From: Lepturacanthus savala
Taxonomy: Eukaryota > Chordata > Actinopteri > Scombriformes > Trichiuridae
Direction of reading: 5' to 3'
NCBI GenBank assembly: GCA_030544235.1
Contig: CM060470.1
Coordinates: forward strand, 27,355,598-27,419,597
DNA length: 64,000 nt
The notes beneath the pieces are model-generated. The model saw only the letters and a program-made list of their open reading frames with translations. It did not search any database and was not told the origin of the DNA. The position numbers were made by a program, and so were the translations under genes. The number at the start of each line of letters is the position of its first letter. Within the stretch, counting starts at the first letter, position 1. Below, piece by piece: positions 24,389 to 36,689 of this stretch.

Positions 24389-25240
24389 ATCATGTAAATC
24401 ATGTTAATGTGATTTTATACTATTGATTTTAAATTTTTGTTCCTATATCTTTACACAGACTTTGAAAGCAGTAAATCCAGTGTGTGTAATTCAATGTGAA
24501 CAGACACTGCATTTTTATCTGCATGTATTAAATTAATTAATTTTATTTGTACTGCTGTTATACTTCAACACATTCAGTGATGAGTTTCCTCTCTGCTGTT
24601 TCATATTGTTCTAACTTCCTCTGGTGTTATTTTGCTGTTTCCATCCATGATGTTAACAGGTCAGTTTGACCCATGTCTTAAACCAGCTGTAAAATCCATT
24701 AAAACCAGCATTTATCAACTCTTGGTTACCTTCTTAGGTTCATTAACCATCTAATTATTGGTTTTAATATTTATTGGTGTGGGTCTCTGGGCATTTTATT
24801 TATTGTCAGTTTACCCCTCGATATCTATTTTAAAAAATGGTTCAGTGAACTTCAAGAGAATCCTAGAAAATTGGTTGTTTTATGCAGGGAAACTGGATAA
24901 AAAGAAAACATGAAAATCCCCTAAAGCTCCAATGATTGTTAGAAGAACTGCTGTCATTGAGTTGGCTGACTTTATTATTTATTAATGTAATTATTGCTTT
25001 ATAATCTGATTTTATAACTGGGACAAAACTGACCCTAACAACACAAAGGTCATAATTTAGAGAAAACATGTTTTATTTTGTTGAACCTGAGGAACCTGAA
25101 AACCTTAATGCAACAAACTAATTTACATGGTTATTTTATTCAGCTTATTTTATTCATTTAAAGTCTAGAATGACCTGAACACAAGAGGAAGGTTAAAGAC
25201 AGAAAAGATGAACTTTACTTTAGACACATAACTACTTCCT
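24389..25240. other. Non-coding DNA
   Basis: AT-rich; nothing recognised. Confidence 0.5.
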
Positions 25241-25244
25241 GTCC

Positions 25245-25530
25245 CCAACACACACACAACACACACACAACACACACACACACACACACACATAGAACCA
25301 GATCTCTTCCTGTCTGGCAGCAGTCCACAGTGTGTGTGTTGGATCCAACTTCCTATCTATGACCTCCTGTAGTGTGTGTGTTCCGTGTCTGTTCTAGTGT
25401 GGGTGTATGTGTGTTATAGCATGTGTGTGTTATAGTGTGTGTATGTGTGTTATAGCATGTGTGTGTTATAGTGTGTGTATGTGTGTTATAGCGTGTGTGT
25501 TATAGCGTGTGTATGTGTGTTATAGCGTGT
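25245..25530. repeat. CA tract and GTGTTATAGC-type tandem repeat
   Basis: (CA)n interrupted by single A bases at 25245-25290, then from about 25375 repeated units of GTGTGTTATAGCATGTGTGT type. Confidence 0.85.
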
Positions 25531-26005
25531 GTGTAAAGTTGTTTACATTGTACTGTATTTTTACAGAATTTTTCAGGTAACCACAGCTGCCAATTTTTTT
25601 TGTAAAAACAACATATATATCATTACCAGTTAGGATTACTGCTCAGTAAAAATGGACTATGTAACAACATGGAACAAACATGTAACGTTTATTATTACTA
25701 TTTATTTTATTTTTTTCTACAACAGCCTCACTGCAGCATGACTTACACTATGTTCATGTACAATGTATACATTGTATAAAATGGATTGTTCAGTATAAAA
25801 CATAAAACTAATGCATAACATGGCCACATGGACATGTGTGACCCGTGGGTTTTACATCACAGAAACAACAATTAACCTAAAAAAAAAAATACACACAAGC
25901 TACTAATTTGCTTGTCCTTAGGCCTGAAGAACTGCAGATAATATGCTGAAACAAATGTGTGTGAGTGGGGCACATGCCACCAGTCTTACTGGTTGTAGTC
26001 CATAT
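25531..26005 (-). other. Downstream flank of the SAMD3-like gene
   Basis: Lies behind the stop of the minus-strand gene. On that strand AATAAA-like motifs occur in the A/T-rich 25687-25715 part and could act as polyadenylation signals. Otherwise no feature seen. Confidence 0.4.
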
Positions 26006-26135
26006 TCAGACATCACACCACTCGTAATCGGAAAGTTCCTGAATCAAGGTAAGAACTCGGGGGTTCACATGAAGATGGGATGTTTTTGTCTTCTCTACTT
26101 TAGTGCCCTTCTCTGGGTTGATGGAGAAAAAACAC
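26006..26135 (-). CDS. SAMD3-like, last exon
   Basis: Acceptor TTTCCACAG, then a frame starting CFFSINPEKGTKVEK (the first base completes a codon from exon 3) through NPRVLTLIQELSDYEW to TGA at 26008-26006. The last ~43 residues are open and look intact. Confidence 0.6.
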
Positions 26136-26354
26136 CTGTGGAAACAAGAAAGACAGACGACTGTATTAATAATAAAATTTCTTCATATTAACAAAAGTCT
26201 TTACAATGATAACTTTCTATTCAAACTATTACTTTAAATGCATTTATAATAGGTAAAATGTCAAGTTCCCTAAGCCATAAGTCACCGTAGCAACTGTTTC
26301 TAAGTTCAATAAAGTGAAAATGTTAGATAAACTTCATTAAAGCCAAAAACACAC

Positions 26355-26495
26355 TGCAGCAGAAACTCCAGGGTTGATGCCAGGCATGATGGATAGTGTA
26401 TGTTAAAGCAAAAGTAGCTTCCAAACATCAGGCACAGGGCAGACATGAAGGAAGGGATGTTGTCCTGTACAATGTTTTGATCCACACTCAGCATA
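26355..26495 (-). CDS. SAMD3-like, third exon
   Basis: Encodes SVDQNIVQDNIPSFMSAL and FGSYFCFNIHYPS, ending LASTLEFLLQ split by a GTGTGT donor. The phase joins correctly to the last exon over a 219-bp intron. The 5' end is uncertain: the expected codons before MLSVDQN are out of frame by one base. Confidence 0.55.
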
Positions 26496-26690
26496 ATTCA
26501 AACTTGATTAAAACAAGACAAAATAATTTGAGCATTGTTTTAAGCTTTTCAAGGTTCTAAATGTCCAGTATAATTGCCTATCATAAACACTGAAATCAGT
26601 GTATGTGCAGGTTTGTGGGACAGACATATTGGGCCTTTCAAAATCCACTTTGACTAACCTTAAGTGTCAAAAAACATTGGGCAAGATTAA

Positions 26691-27237
26691 AGGACAGTTC
26701 CAGGGAAAAACAACCATGGACCATATTTTATCTCTAGACTAATGAATCTGAAGATTTTTCTCACTGTTGCTCCTGTTGTGTAGAAGATCTCTCTGTCTCC
26801 ACCTCCAAGCAGCAGCAGAAAATGGAGGTAGTGCGTTCTACCACTGTTTAAGATGTTTACTGCTCACAAACCACAGACAACAGCAAATAGTTTTTCAAAC
26901 ATGCAACAAGGTGTTTGTTTACCTGGAGGAGGAGGTTTCTCTTGGAGAAATGAGTAAAAATAACTGCATGCAAAGATTCATTTCTCCAAGATGTCCGCCT
27001 CCCCCAGGTAACAAACACCTTGTTACATGTTTGAGTAACTATTTGCTGTTGTCTGTGGAAAAACATGCAAGTTTGTGATCTGTAAGTAGCTTAAACAGTG
27101 GTAGAACACACTACCTCCATTTTATGCTGCTGAAACAGAGAGATCTTCTAAATAACAGGCGCAACTGTGAGAAAAATCGTACGATTTTAGAATATTAGGA
27201 AAATATGACCTATGGTTACTTTTACCTGGAATTACCC
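26691..27237. mobile_element. 547-bp foldback element flanked by TTAA
   Basis: Two arms of about 270 bp (26691-26960 and 26965-27237) are imperfect reverse complements of each other almost to the centre. Examples are GAAGATCTCTCTGT on the left and ACAGAGAGATCTTC on the right, and AACAAGGTGTTTGTT with its complement AACAAACACCTTGTT. Both ends are flanked by TTAA (26687-26690, 27238-27241), a duplication used by piggyBac and Kolobok-type elements. No transposase. It lies in the SAMD3-like intron. The open frames across it are mirror-image artefacts. Confidence 0.8.
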
Positions 27238-27308
27238 TTAAATCTGTGTCAAAATAGAAAAGAATAAGAATGAGGGAGAGAATAAAAGAGTAATATTTTT
27301 TTTCTTAC

Positions 27309-28345
27309 CACACACAACAATGGTGGGAGTCAGGGGAACTTGGTCCATGTGTACCTTCCATGGGTATCTTCCTTTTCATCAAAGTACGACAGCAGGAGCA
27401 ATACCATATCTTTGAGGTCTTCAGAGCAACCACTAAACTCTCCCCTCATCACTTGATACTTTGTTAGAGCCTGTAGGAACTTCCTGCTCTTGTTCACACA
27501 AGCCGTTTTCATGTAGTTGAGGAGCCGTTTTCCCTTCAGATCCAGATTCTGTGTGAGAGCTTCTTTCAGCCCAATTCCGGTTAGTTCCTGAAAGTGGACT
27601 GACATACAAAGCTCATCAAACAAAAATGGCCACTCTTCAAGGAGATTCTTAATGTTTTCCCCTTGGTTGACATGTTTGCGCTGTGTGTAGAAACTCAACT
27701 TCATCAGAAGTTTGACCTCGTCTGGATTTGCATCAGTTTTCTGAGCCATCATCTTCAGTTTTTCATTACATTCTTGCTGACTCTCTACGGTCTCTCCAAG
27801 AGGCAGGAATTTTAAATCCCAGTTAATACACCCATAGGTGTCCTGGACTGCTGCTCTCTGCTCTGGAAGAACTTTGTCTGTGTCAGAATCTTCAGTGCAA
27901 TGCTTTCTTTTTCTTATTTTTGGAGTTGTACACCGCCTCACATTATCTATCCTATTTTGCAGCTGCTTGACTAGAGAATGATACCCTGGCCCGATCACAT
28001 CTCCCTCTATTATGTCCTGCAAAGACTTTGGATATTTTGCCACCATCCATTTAGCAACTTCTGTAGAGCTCCTTTTATTTATGCAAGACCTTTTTTTGCA
28101 TCATCTCAGAGACCACGATTCAGACCATCTCCCTTCTCATTCTTGGTTTTGGTCGTTTCCCTCTCTCCAATGACTGCATCAGTCCCTCTGGGAACTTTTT
28201 CCAGGGTATCATAAAGGTATCCACCCAGTCTACATCAGGGCTTTGGCAGTTGTTGGAAGAGGTTGAGGATGAACTTCTGGGTGAAATTGACTCCTTCCTC
28301 CTGGTCCTGGTGAAGCAACAGCAGATGAGCTGCTTGTTTCAGGAG
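27309..28345 (-). CDS. SAMD3-like, second (core) exon
   Basis: Starts after acceptor TTTGTTTGCAG with a Ser-rich linker (SPRSSSSTSSNN) and DVDWVDTFMIPWKKFPEGL. A TGA is at 28120-28122. The main open part runs from 28046. The family C-terminal block LTPTIVVCG is read in a shifted frame just before the GTAAGA donor at 27308. About 240 residues of core are intact. Confidence 0.6.
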
Positions 28346-28678
28346 TCAGGCCTGCAAACAAACACACAAATAAAGTGTTGAGGGCCCAAATGCGAATCCT
28401 TCCACATTCCTGTTTAATCTCTTATGCAGGGTACTTTGAGCACTAGTTGCATCCTGTACTGCAAAATTTAACTTACATTTTCGCTTCCAAGCAGCAAGTA
28501 GTTTACGGGCTTGAATGGGCCTCAGCGCTGACAGCAAATCACCTTCTTCAATAAACTGAAAGTCACCAGATGTCTCAAACCCAAGGGATTGTAAGTGCTC
28601 TTCTAGAATGTTTATGCTCATCTCTGAAAGGTCAGGCAGGACCTCAGTTATGGCACTGCACAGAAATGTTTTCTCCAT
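28346..28678 (-). CDS. SAMD3-like, first coding exon (SAM-like domain)
   Basis: ATG at 28676-28678, then MEKTFLCSAITEVLPDLSEM and a helical segment EEHLQSLGFETSGDFQFIEE ... LSALRPIQARKLLAAW, which has the pattern of a SAM domain (residues about 5-65). The true donor is not fixed; the frame runs on into the intron as far as the next acceptor. Confidence 0.55.
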   Translation of the reverse strand: MEKTFLCSAITEVLPDLSEMSINILEEHLQSLGFETSGDFQFIEEGDLLSALRPIQARKLLAAWKRKCKLNFAVQDATSAQSTLHKRLNRNVEGFAFGPSTLYLCVCLQA

Positions 28679-29136
28679 GTCAGACCTTTCAAGAAGAAAG
28701 AATGATATCTAGATGCAAGAAATTTACAATTAGTCACCAATGTACATATATAAATAAGAGGAACTTCTACTTTGAGTATAACTGAGTAAGTATTTATACT
28801 TTCTGTACATCTAAATATGAAAAATTGTCACTTTTGAATGTCTCAAAAAATATTTATCATCACCACAGTGACAAAGATCATGTTATGTCACCAATACACT
28901 GTTTCCCCTTGAGCATATTGTGAGTGAGGATTTACTTTTTTACACTTTCATCTAAAAAGGGAAACTGCAGTCATTGTCACATTTTTCAAATAGCATTTCA
29001 TATTTTGCTAAGAAGCACAGTGGTCAATTATGATGTCAAGATAGGCTACTTGGGACAATGAAATCCTTTGTGCACAAATCATATCAACAATGTCTTTAAG
29101 CTTCAGAGTTAATTTTGTCACCAACTAACACAGGCA

Positions 29137-29140
<4 letters not shown>
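28679..29140. other. Upstream flank of the SAMD3-like gene
   Basis: AT-rich, no CpG-rich promoter visible. No other feature. Confidence 0.4.
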
Positions 29141-29208
<68 letters not shown>

Positions 29209-29217
29209 TGCCTTACA
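29128..29217. repeat. (TA)n tract inside a short inverted repeat
   Basis: (TA)n at about 29141-29203, bracketed by GGCAGTGTATATA on the left and TATACACACTGCC on the right. This makes one long self-complementary stretch of about 90 bp. Confidence 0.85.
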
Positions 29218-29596
29218 GTTTATAAATGTTAAATAGAGTAATCTGTAAAATCTCCCAGAAAATATGATTTTTTAAAACATATTCTTACTATAACACTCTA
29301 ATACTATAACACATGGCTATGATGTAAATTTAACTGTATTGCAATATTTTTATATTACAGTTTATCAGTGTTAAAACTACAGTAATTTGTAAAATCTCCC
29401 AAAAAATGTGATTTTTTTAACATAGTCCCACTGTCAAATTAACAGTTGTATTTAGTTCAGAGTTTTACAATATATTAATGTAAATTTTAACACAGCTATG
29501 ATGTAAATTTAACTGTATTGCAATGTTTTTTTATATTACAGTTTATCAGTGTTAAAACTACAGTAATTTGTAAAATCTCCCAAAAAATGTGATCTG
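29213..29596. repeat. Tandem repeat with ~140-180 bp unit
   Basis: The phrase ACAGTTTAT...AAAATCTCCCA occurs three times (about 29216, 29357 and 29538), joined by related AT-rich DNA including GCTATGATGTAAATTTAACT twice. Confidence 0.75.
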
Positions 29597-29613
29597 TGAA
29601 ATGTAACCCTAAC

Positions 29614-29964
29614 CCTATACCTGCTTATTCCTCATTAGGGTCACATGGTCTGCTGGAGCCTACCCCAGCGCGTTAAGGCGAGAGGCAGGGATGCACCCCA
29701 GATGGTCGCCAGCCAGTCGTGGGGCACACAAACCATTCACTCACACACTCACACCTATGGGCAATTTAGAGTCTCTAATTAACCTCAGCATGTTTTTGGA
29801 CTGTGGGAGGAAGCCGGAGTACCCGGTGAAAACCCACGCAGACACGGGGAGAACATGCAAACGCCACACAGAAAGGTCCCAGACCCAGGACCAAGGAGGT
29901 CTTGAACCTGCGACCTTCTTGCTGTGAGGCAACAGCGCTAACCCCTGTACCACCGTGTCGCCCC
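29614..29964 (-). mobile_element. tRNA-like SINE, copy 2
   Basis: Reverse complement of the SINE at 10203-10575. On the minus strand it starts GGGGCGACACGGTGGTACAG at 29964 with the B-box-like AGGTTCAAGACC, and ends near AAGCAGGTATAGGG followed by a GGGTTAGGGTTA-like tail. Confidence 0.75.
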
Positions 29965-30960
29965 AACATTATAATGTGTTATATTAAATAATAAAGTATA
30001 ATAATGTGTTATATTAAAGCATTATAATGTCTAGCATCCTGCAGCAGACCAGCCTGGTTCTGATGAATCTTCTTCCTGCAGGTCATCATATCAGACTCAG
30101 ACTGACTGACCCGACTAGGGAAGAACAGGAAGTTCACTTCCTGTCGAGGACAATGGCCCTTGTTGTAGACAGGAAGTGACATCATGGCTGGGTCCTGCTG
30201 GACAGGAAGTGGTGAAACCCTGTGTCTCCTGCTATAACGTGAAGGACAGAACATCAGTGAAGTTTCAGCTCCAAACATTTCCAGATGATGGGTTTATTCA
30301 CAGGAATACTGTTGACATTCCTCCAAGAAGAACAATAGCAGCTATACATGTTTATGGAAATGATTTGACATTTTTCTGTTATTTATCAAACTATAGTGAA
30401 GAACTTTTCCATAGAAATGAAAGTGGCAGTGTAAATTAAAGCATCAACAATTAATGAGTATGTTTAAATATTATGTTAGTCTGACTAAAACTAGACTTTT
30501 AAACTACATTAAACATTATATTATCAATATCTCAACTGAAATTGAATTTCCAAAGTCAGAATAACACACCTAGATAACAGGATTTGATCTGAGGTCCATG
30601 TTAAACTCTGACCTGTAGTTAAATCATCAACAGAATCATTTCAACCAGAAGAAGCTGAAACATGATGAATTCAGTTTTCTGGACCAGTTGAGCTCTGGCT
30701 GTTTTTCTCTTGTTATAACACTAAAAGGTAGAGATGGATATGACCTGTCACAATGAAGTGATGGATACAGGAACAGTTCAACACCAATGGTTAAAGTCAT
30801 TTCTACATGAACTAGTTCAAACTTTAACTAACTTCAAAATGAACTAGTTTGTTCATAGTTCTTATTATTACTACTATACTTGTAATTACTATTACTATAC
30901 TGTTATTATTTTTCAGTATCATAGTCAATGTTTATATAGAACCACACACTATTTTATGAG
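29965..30960. other. Non-coding DNA
   Basis: No gene recognised; open frames here are short and unlike known proteins. Confidence 0.45.
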
Positions 30961-30964
30961 TTTG

Positions 30965-32325
30965 ATATTAATGTGTAATGTTAATAATATTAATAACATG
31001 GTGATAATATCAGTAACATGGTGTTTATAGCAATAATATGGTGTTAATATCAATAACATGGTGTTTATATTAATAACATGGTGTTAATATCAATAACATG
31101 GTGTTAGTATCAATAACATGGTGTTTATATTAATAACATCGTGTTTATAGCAATATCATGGTGTTAATATCAATAACATGGTGTTTATATTAATAACATG
31201 GTGCTTATAGCAATAATATGGTGTTTATATTAATAACATGGTGTTAATATCAATAACAGGGTATTAATATCAATATTATGGTGTTTATATTAATAACATG
31301 GTGTTAATATCAATAACATGGTGTTAATATCAATAACATGATGTTAATATCAATAACATGGTGTTTATATTAATAACATGGTGTTAATATCAATAACATG
31401 GTGTTAATATCAATAACATGGTGTTTATATTAATAACATGGTGTTTATTATTAATAACATGGTGTTTATAGCAATAATATGGTGTTAATATCAATAACAT
31501 GGGGTTTATATTAATAACATGGTGTGTATATTAATAACATGGTGTTTATAGCAATAATATGGTGTTAATATCAATAACATGGTGTTTATATTAATAACAT
31601 GGTGTTTATAGCAATAACATGGTGTTAATATCAATAACATGATGCTTATAGCAATAATATGGTGTTTATATTAATAACATGGTGATAATATCAGTAACAT
31701 GGTGTTAATATCAATAACATGGTGTTAATATTAATAACATGGTGTTAATATCAATAACATGGTGTTAATATCAATAACATGGTGTTAATATTAATAACAT
31801 GGTGTTAATATCAATAACATGGTGTTTATATTAATAACATGGTGTTTATAGCAATAATATGGTGTTTATATTAATAACATGGTGTTTATATTAATAACAT
31901 GGTGTTAATACCAATAACATGGTGTTTATATTAATAACATGGTGTTAATATCAATAACATGGTGTTTATATTAATAACATGGTGTTAATATCAATAACAT
32001 GGTGTTTATATTAATAACATGGTGTTTATAGCAATAATATGGTGTTTATATTAATAACATGGTGTTTATATTAATAACATGGTGTTAATATCAATAACAT
32101 GGTGTTTATATTAATAACATGGTGTTTATATTAATAACATGGTGTTAATATCAATAACATGGTGTTAATATCAATAACATGGTGTTTATATTAATAACAT
32201 GGTGTTTATAGCAATAATATGGTGTTTCTATTAATAACATGGTGTTTATATTAATAACATGGTGTTAATATCAATGACATGGTATGTATATTAATAACAT
32301 GGTGTTTATATTAATAACTTTAATA
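30965..32325. repeat. 20-bp minisatellite (AACATGGTGTTTATATTAAT)
   Basis: About 66 copies of a 20-bp unit alternating between ATTAATAACATGGTGTTTAT and ATCAATAACATGGTGTTAAT forms, with rarer GCAATAATATGG variants. It has higher-order order: blocks of 4-6 units recur. Confidence 0.95.
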
Positions 32326-32463
32326 TAAATATATGTTTATATAATCAGCTGCTGGTTTTAAACTGGCCAGCAGATTCTTACATTCCTGGAACAGATGATA
32401 AATTCTGCTGCTGTGTTTAGGTTAAAGTGTGAAAGCTCAGTCTGCTGTTGAAAATAGATTGAA

Positions 32464-32469
32464 CACACA

Positions 32470-32540
<71 letters not shown>
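32464..32540. repeat. (CA)n(GA)n microsatellite
   Basis: About 12 CA units followed by about 26 GA units. Confidence 0.95.
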
Positions 32541-32546
<6 letters not shown>

Positions 32547-33231
32547 AGTCTTCTGATGATAATAATAATGAACAAACCACTGTTATGTATTTAAACCACA
32601 TTTAGGCTTTTTATTTGTATTTTATTGTAGATGGAAGCAGGGCAGAGGTGAAAATCACATTTTCATCAATGGGGAAACAATAAATTTCACTTTTCAGAGA
32701 ATAATGTCTGAAGGGGAAATAAAAAAATATCATCCTACTATAATAATCTGGTTTTATCTTCTTATTGCTCTGTTTCTAACTTGTTTTACACTTTTAATCC
32801 CTCAGCATGTTCACATGTTATAAAACATGTTATTAACAGTAATAATTATAGTTATTGTAATGTTCTATATTTATATTTATGAGATGTCATAATGTTAATT
32901 GTTTAGTACTTGTGTGTTTTCTGCTATAACATGTCAACATCTGACTGAGTTAATAAAAATGTGAGAATATATAAGACAATTTAGTCAATGGCGAAATTAC
33001 AGTTCAATAATTAACCAAATGAGTTTTTTTTATTATAAAGTGTAGGACTGATATAAAATATATCATGGGGGATTAAGTCAAAAATATCATGTTGTAACCT
33101 TAGAAACGTGCTATCACATCATTTAACTCTTTAATTCTCTCAGTTAACTAGTTTTATATATTTTCTAGGTGGATTAAATATTTAAAATTTGATTATTTTT
33201 CAGTTTCATACGGTTTGTTTGAGTCAAGTGG
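32541..33231. other. AT-rich non-coding DNA
   Basis: The segment ending ...AACTAGTTTTATAT...CTAGGTGGATT (33145-33174) recurs at 50160-50184, so an unnamed dispersed repeat is present. Confidence 0.5.
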
Positions 33232-34672
33232 ATGTTATGGATGGATGTTAGATGTTCAAAAAGTCAAAAATATCACACATTTCATGTAATCTTTGTAGAA
33301 AATGGTGTCCCACAAGGGTCAGTCCTTGGGCCCATTTTGTTTACTCTATATATGCTGCCCTTGGGTAATATTATTAGAAAACATGGCACTAATTTCCACT
33401 GCTACGCAGATGTCACTCTGGATAATGTGAGGATAGCCTCCAGCGCCACAGTTAAAAACCTAGGAGTTTTATTTGAGTCGGACTTATCATTCACAGCTCA
33501 TATTAATCAATCCTGTAGAACAGCCTTCTTTCACCTACGTAACATAGCCAAAATTAGATATTAAATATCCTTAAATATCCTGACTAATAATGATGCTGAA
33601 AAACGAATCCATGCGTTTGTTACATCTAGACTAGATTACTGTAACTCCCTACTCGTAGCGTGTCCTAAAAGTTCCCTAAAAAGTTTTCAGCTGGTTCAAA
33701 ACGCAGCGGCTCGTTTACTAACAGGAACTAATAGAAGAGAGCACATCAGCCCCATACTCCAAGCCCTTCATTGGCTTCCTGTTAAGTTCAGAATTAAATT
33801 TAAAATCCTACTTCTCACTTATAAAACCATTAATGGTATGGGCCCCTCTTATCTTAAAGATGCTCTGGTCCCGTACCATCCAAACAGAACACTTTGCTCT
33901 CAGAATGCAGGTCTATTGGTAGTTCCATGGGTCCATAAAAGTACAGTAGGAGCTAGAGCCTTTAGTTACCAAGCCCCTGTTTTATGGAACTAACTCCCAA
34001 CTGATATTAAAGAGGCCGACACAGTCTGTGCATTTAAAGCTAGACTGAAAACATTCCTGTTCCAAAAGGCCTATGGTCAGGGTAGTTAAAGGTAGACTTA
34101 AACCCACAGTTCAGTCTAAGCTGCCCTAGGAGTCAGAATCTCTTTCTGGTACCATGTACCACTGTCATTAATAAACAGTATCTAGTTTATACTTGGTGTT
34201 TACATCACTATTCACCTAGAGTCCTTCTCCCCACTCCCCTTCGGGGGAGTGGCTACTGTTTCAGTTCAACCATACGAGGCCCAATGATGATGACTCCTGA
34301 TGCGACTCATCAAGGCCCCTGATGAACCTTCACCTGCCTGGTTGGACCCACCCTTCTGCCCCCACCCTACAGCATCTCTACAGACTGAAACATCTTTACA
34401 GACTAATACATCATCATCAGATACATGTCTGTCAGTCCTGGTTCATCTATAGCCTGTTGTCCATGGGAGTGGATCTCTCCTTCACTGTGGTTCTCCCTGA
34501 GGTTTCTTCTTTCCCACTGGGTTTTGGAGTTTTTCCTTGCTGAGAAGGAGGGTCTAAGGACGGGGGATGTCTGGGTCATTTTGAACTGAATTTAGTGAAG
34601 TACTTTGAGACAACTGTGTTGTGGCACTGGGCTATATAAATAAAAGTGAAATGAATTGAATTAAACATAAAG
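33232..34672 (+). mobile_element. L2-type LINE, 5'-truncated and internally deleted
   Basis: Reverse transcriptase motif GVPQGSVLGPILFTLYMLPL at 33302-33361, then HCYAD where the second catalytic Asp is lost at a deletion joining it to ATVKNLGVLFESDLSF. The C-terminal block follows (RLDYCNSLLVACP, AARLLTGTNRREHI, ALHWLPVKFRIKFKIL, SYLKDALVPY), with stops at about 33562 and in LWN*LP (about 33991). The 3' untranslated end contains GCACTGGGCTATATAAATAAA and ends AATTGAATTAAA, a typical L2 3' end. Non-functional. Confidence 0.85.
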
Positions 34673-35402
34673 ACTGGACAAGGTAAAGCATGCACAGTCA
34701 TGTTAAAGGTCAGTTTCCTTAAATATTATCTTGATAATCCTTTGTACAGTCATGGTAAAAGGCTGAACCTGCAGGTTTATTACTTTTACTAAGGTTTTGA
34801 AATAATTAAATTCCCATGTTTGCTTTATTTTCTGTTAGTGAGTTCATCAACAAAGAAACTATCAGATGAAATGCATTGAATTTCTATGACTGTTGAATTC
34901 AATTTAAAGTTAAATAAATAAGTTAAATAATTCAAGTTAAATAAATCTATCTGTGATGCTGTAGAATCACTCACATCAAATAAAAAGTCATACATAAATA
35001 CAATTTGGTCACAATAATCATCAATAACATCACTATAAAAACATTCCCACATACAGTTGAATTTACGATAAAACAGTGAAAGATGTGTCAGTTTAAAGAG
35101 TTTCTTCTTATGTCATATCATTCTGTCAGATTTAGATTTGTTTTATAGACTCATCCCACTCTGAAATACAAAAAAATCTCTCTGCTTCCTGATATTTTCT
35201 ACTTTTAATATAAATACATGAATATCCAGTAAATATTTAACATTCAGCGTGACAGCAAATGAATTACAGCTTCAACAGCAAAATAAGTTTCAACCTGCGT
35301 CACTGATGCAGCTGAAGAGCAAAAAAAAACCCTGCTTTCTTCAGATGAAAGTTTTAAACTGTGAAACGTCTGCTGTAGTTCAGCACGTGTCAGAAGAAAC
35401 AC
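34673..35402. other. AT-rich non-coding DNA
   Basis: No feature recognised. Confidence 0.5.
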
Positions 35403-35414
35403 ACACATGCACGC

Positions 35415-35452
<38 letters not shown>
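35403..35452. repeat. (CA)n microsatellite
   Basis: CA tract with GC interruptions at its start. Confidence 0.9.
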
Positions 35453-36078
<626 letters not shown>

Positions 36079-36689
36079 TGAAGGCATCATTCTCAGTAAC
36101 AGCTTGTATTGCCTGTGGGACATCAGACACACACACACACACACAGTATCACTGCTGCAGGCCTGTAGCTCATTAATGATTCAACATATGGCCACAAACA
36201 AACACACACACACACACCACACACTCACAAACTAAACAGAGTATTTCTTCTTCTCTCTTATTAATTCCTGTGGTGAACAGACGACTGATGGCATGACCTT
36301 TGACCCAGTTCACTGACTGAGTTTATTGATGTTGACTCTTCATCAGTTAGAGCTGATTCCAGTTTATTAACTGATTCCAGTTCAGTTACTTCCTGCTGCT
36401 GCAGAGATGAAGGTTCTCTGTTATTTAGGTTGTAGTGTTCTGTAAATACTGGAATAAAATACTGAAGTAAAAATACTAGAGTAAAAATACTGGAGTAGAA
36501 GCATCTACTCATTCATTCCTCCTCTCCTCTGACTGCTGAGGGGTTCCACACGTTTCTAACCTTCTTTTATTAATTCAGTGTATTTATAGTCCAGTTCTCT
36601 CAGACTACAGTTTCAGCCAGGGACAGCCTCCATTTATACTGTAGTTGCTTTCATATAAATGTATAAATCTGATTATGTGAAATATTGGG
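36079..36689. other. Non-coding DNA
   Basis: No gene recognised apart from short CA runs (36126-36146, 36200-36218). Confidence 0.45.

Larger units (their letters stand above)
26006..28678 (-). pseudogene. SAMD3-like SAM-domain gene, frame-disrupted
   Basis: Four exons on the minus strand resemble the teleost multicopy family annotated as sterile alpha motif domain-containing protein 3-like. Exon 1 has a SAM-like helical domain. Exon 2 holds the long conserved core (KYPKSLQDIIEGDVIGPGYH, YGCINWDLKFLP, EWPFLFDELCMSVHFQELTG). Exons 3 and 4 hold the C-terminus. Retained introns show it is not a processed copy. Breaks are a TGA at 28120-28122, a frame change next to an A7 run (28091-28097), another frame change near 27345-27360, and probably one base lost near 26490. 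Function of the family is poorly known. It is either a decaying paralogue or affected by assembly errors, because one break is at a homopolymer. Confidence 0.65.

Noticed and set aside
26767..27078. Two overlapping opposite-strand frames of 103 and 69 codons with similar peptides
   Set aside because: They are mirror images caused by the 547-bp palindrome.
30965..32325. Regular repeats suggesting a CRISPR array
   Set aside because: 20-bp units abut with no unique spacers, and the genome is eukaryotic.
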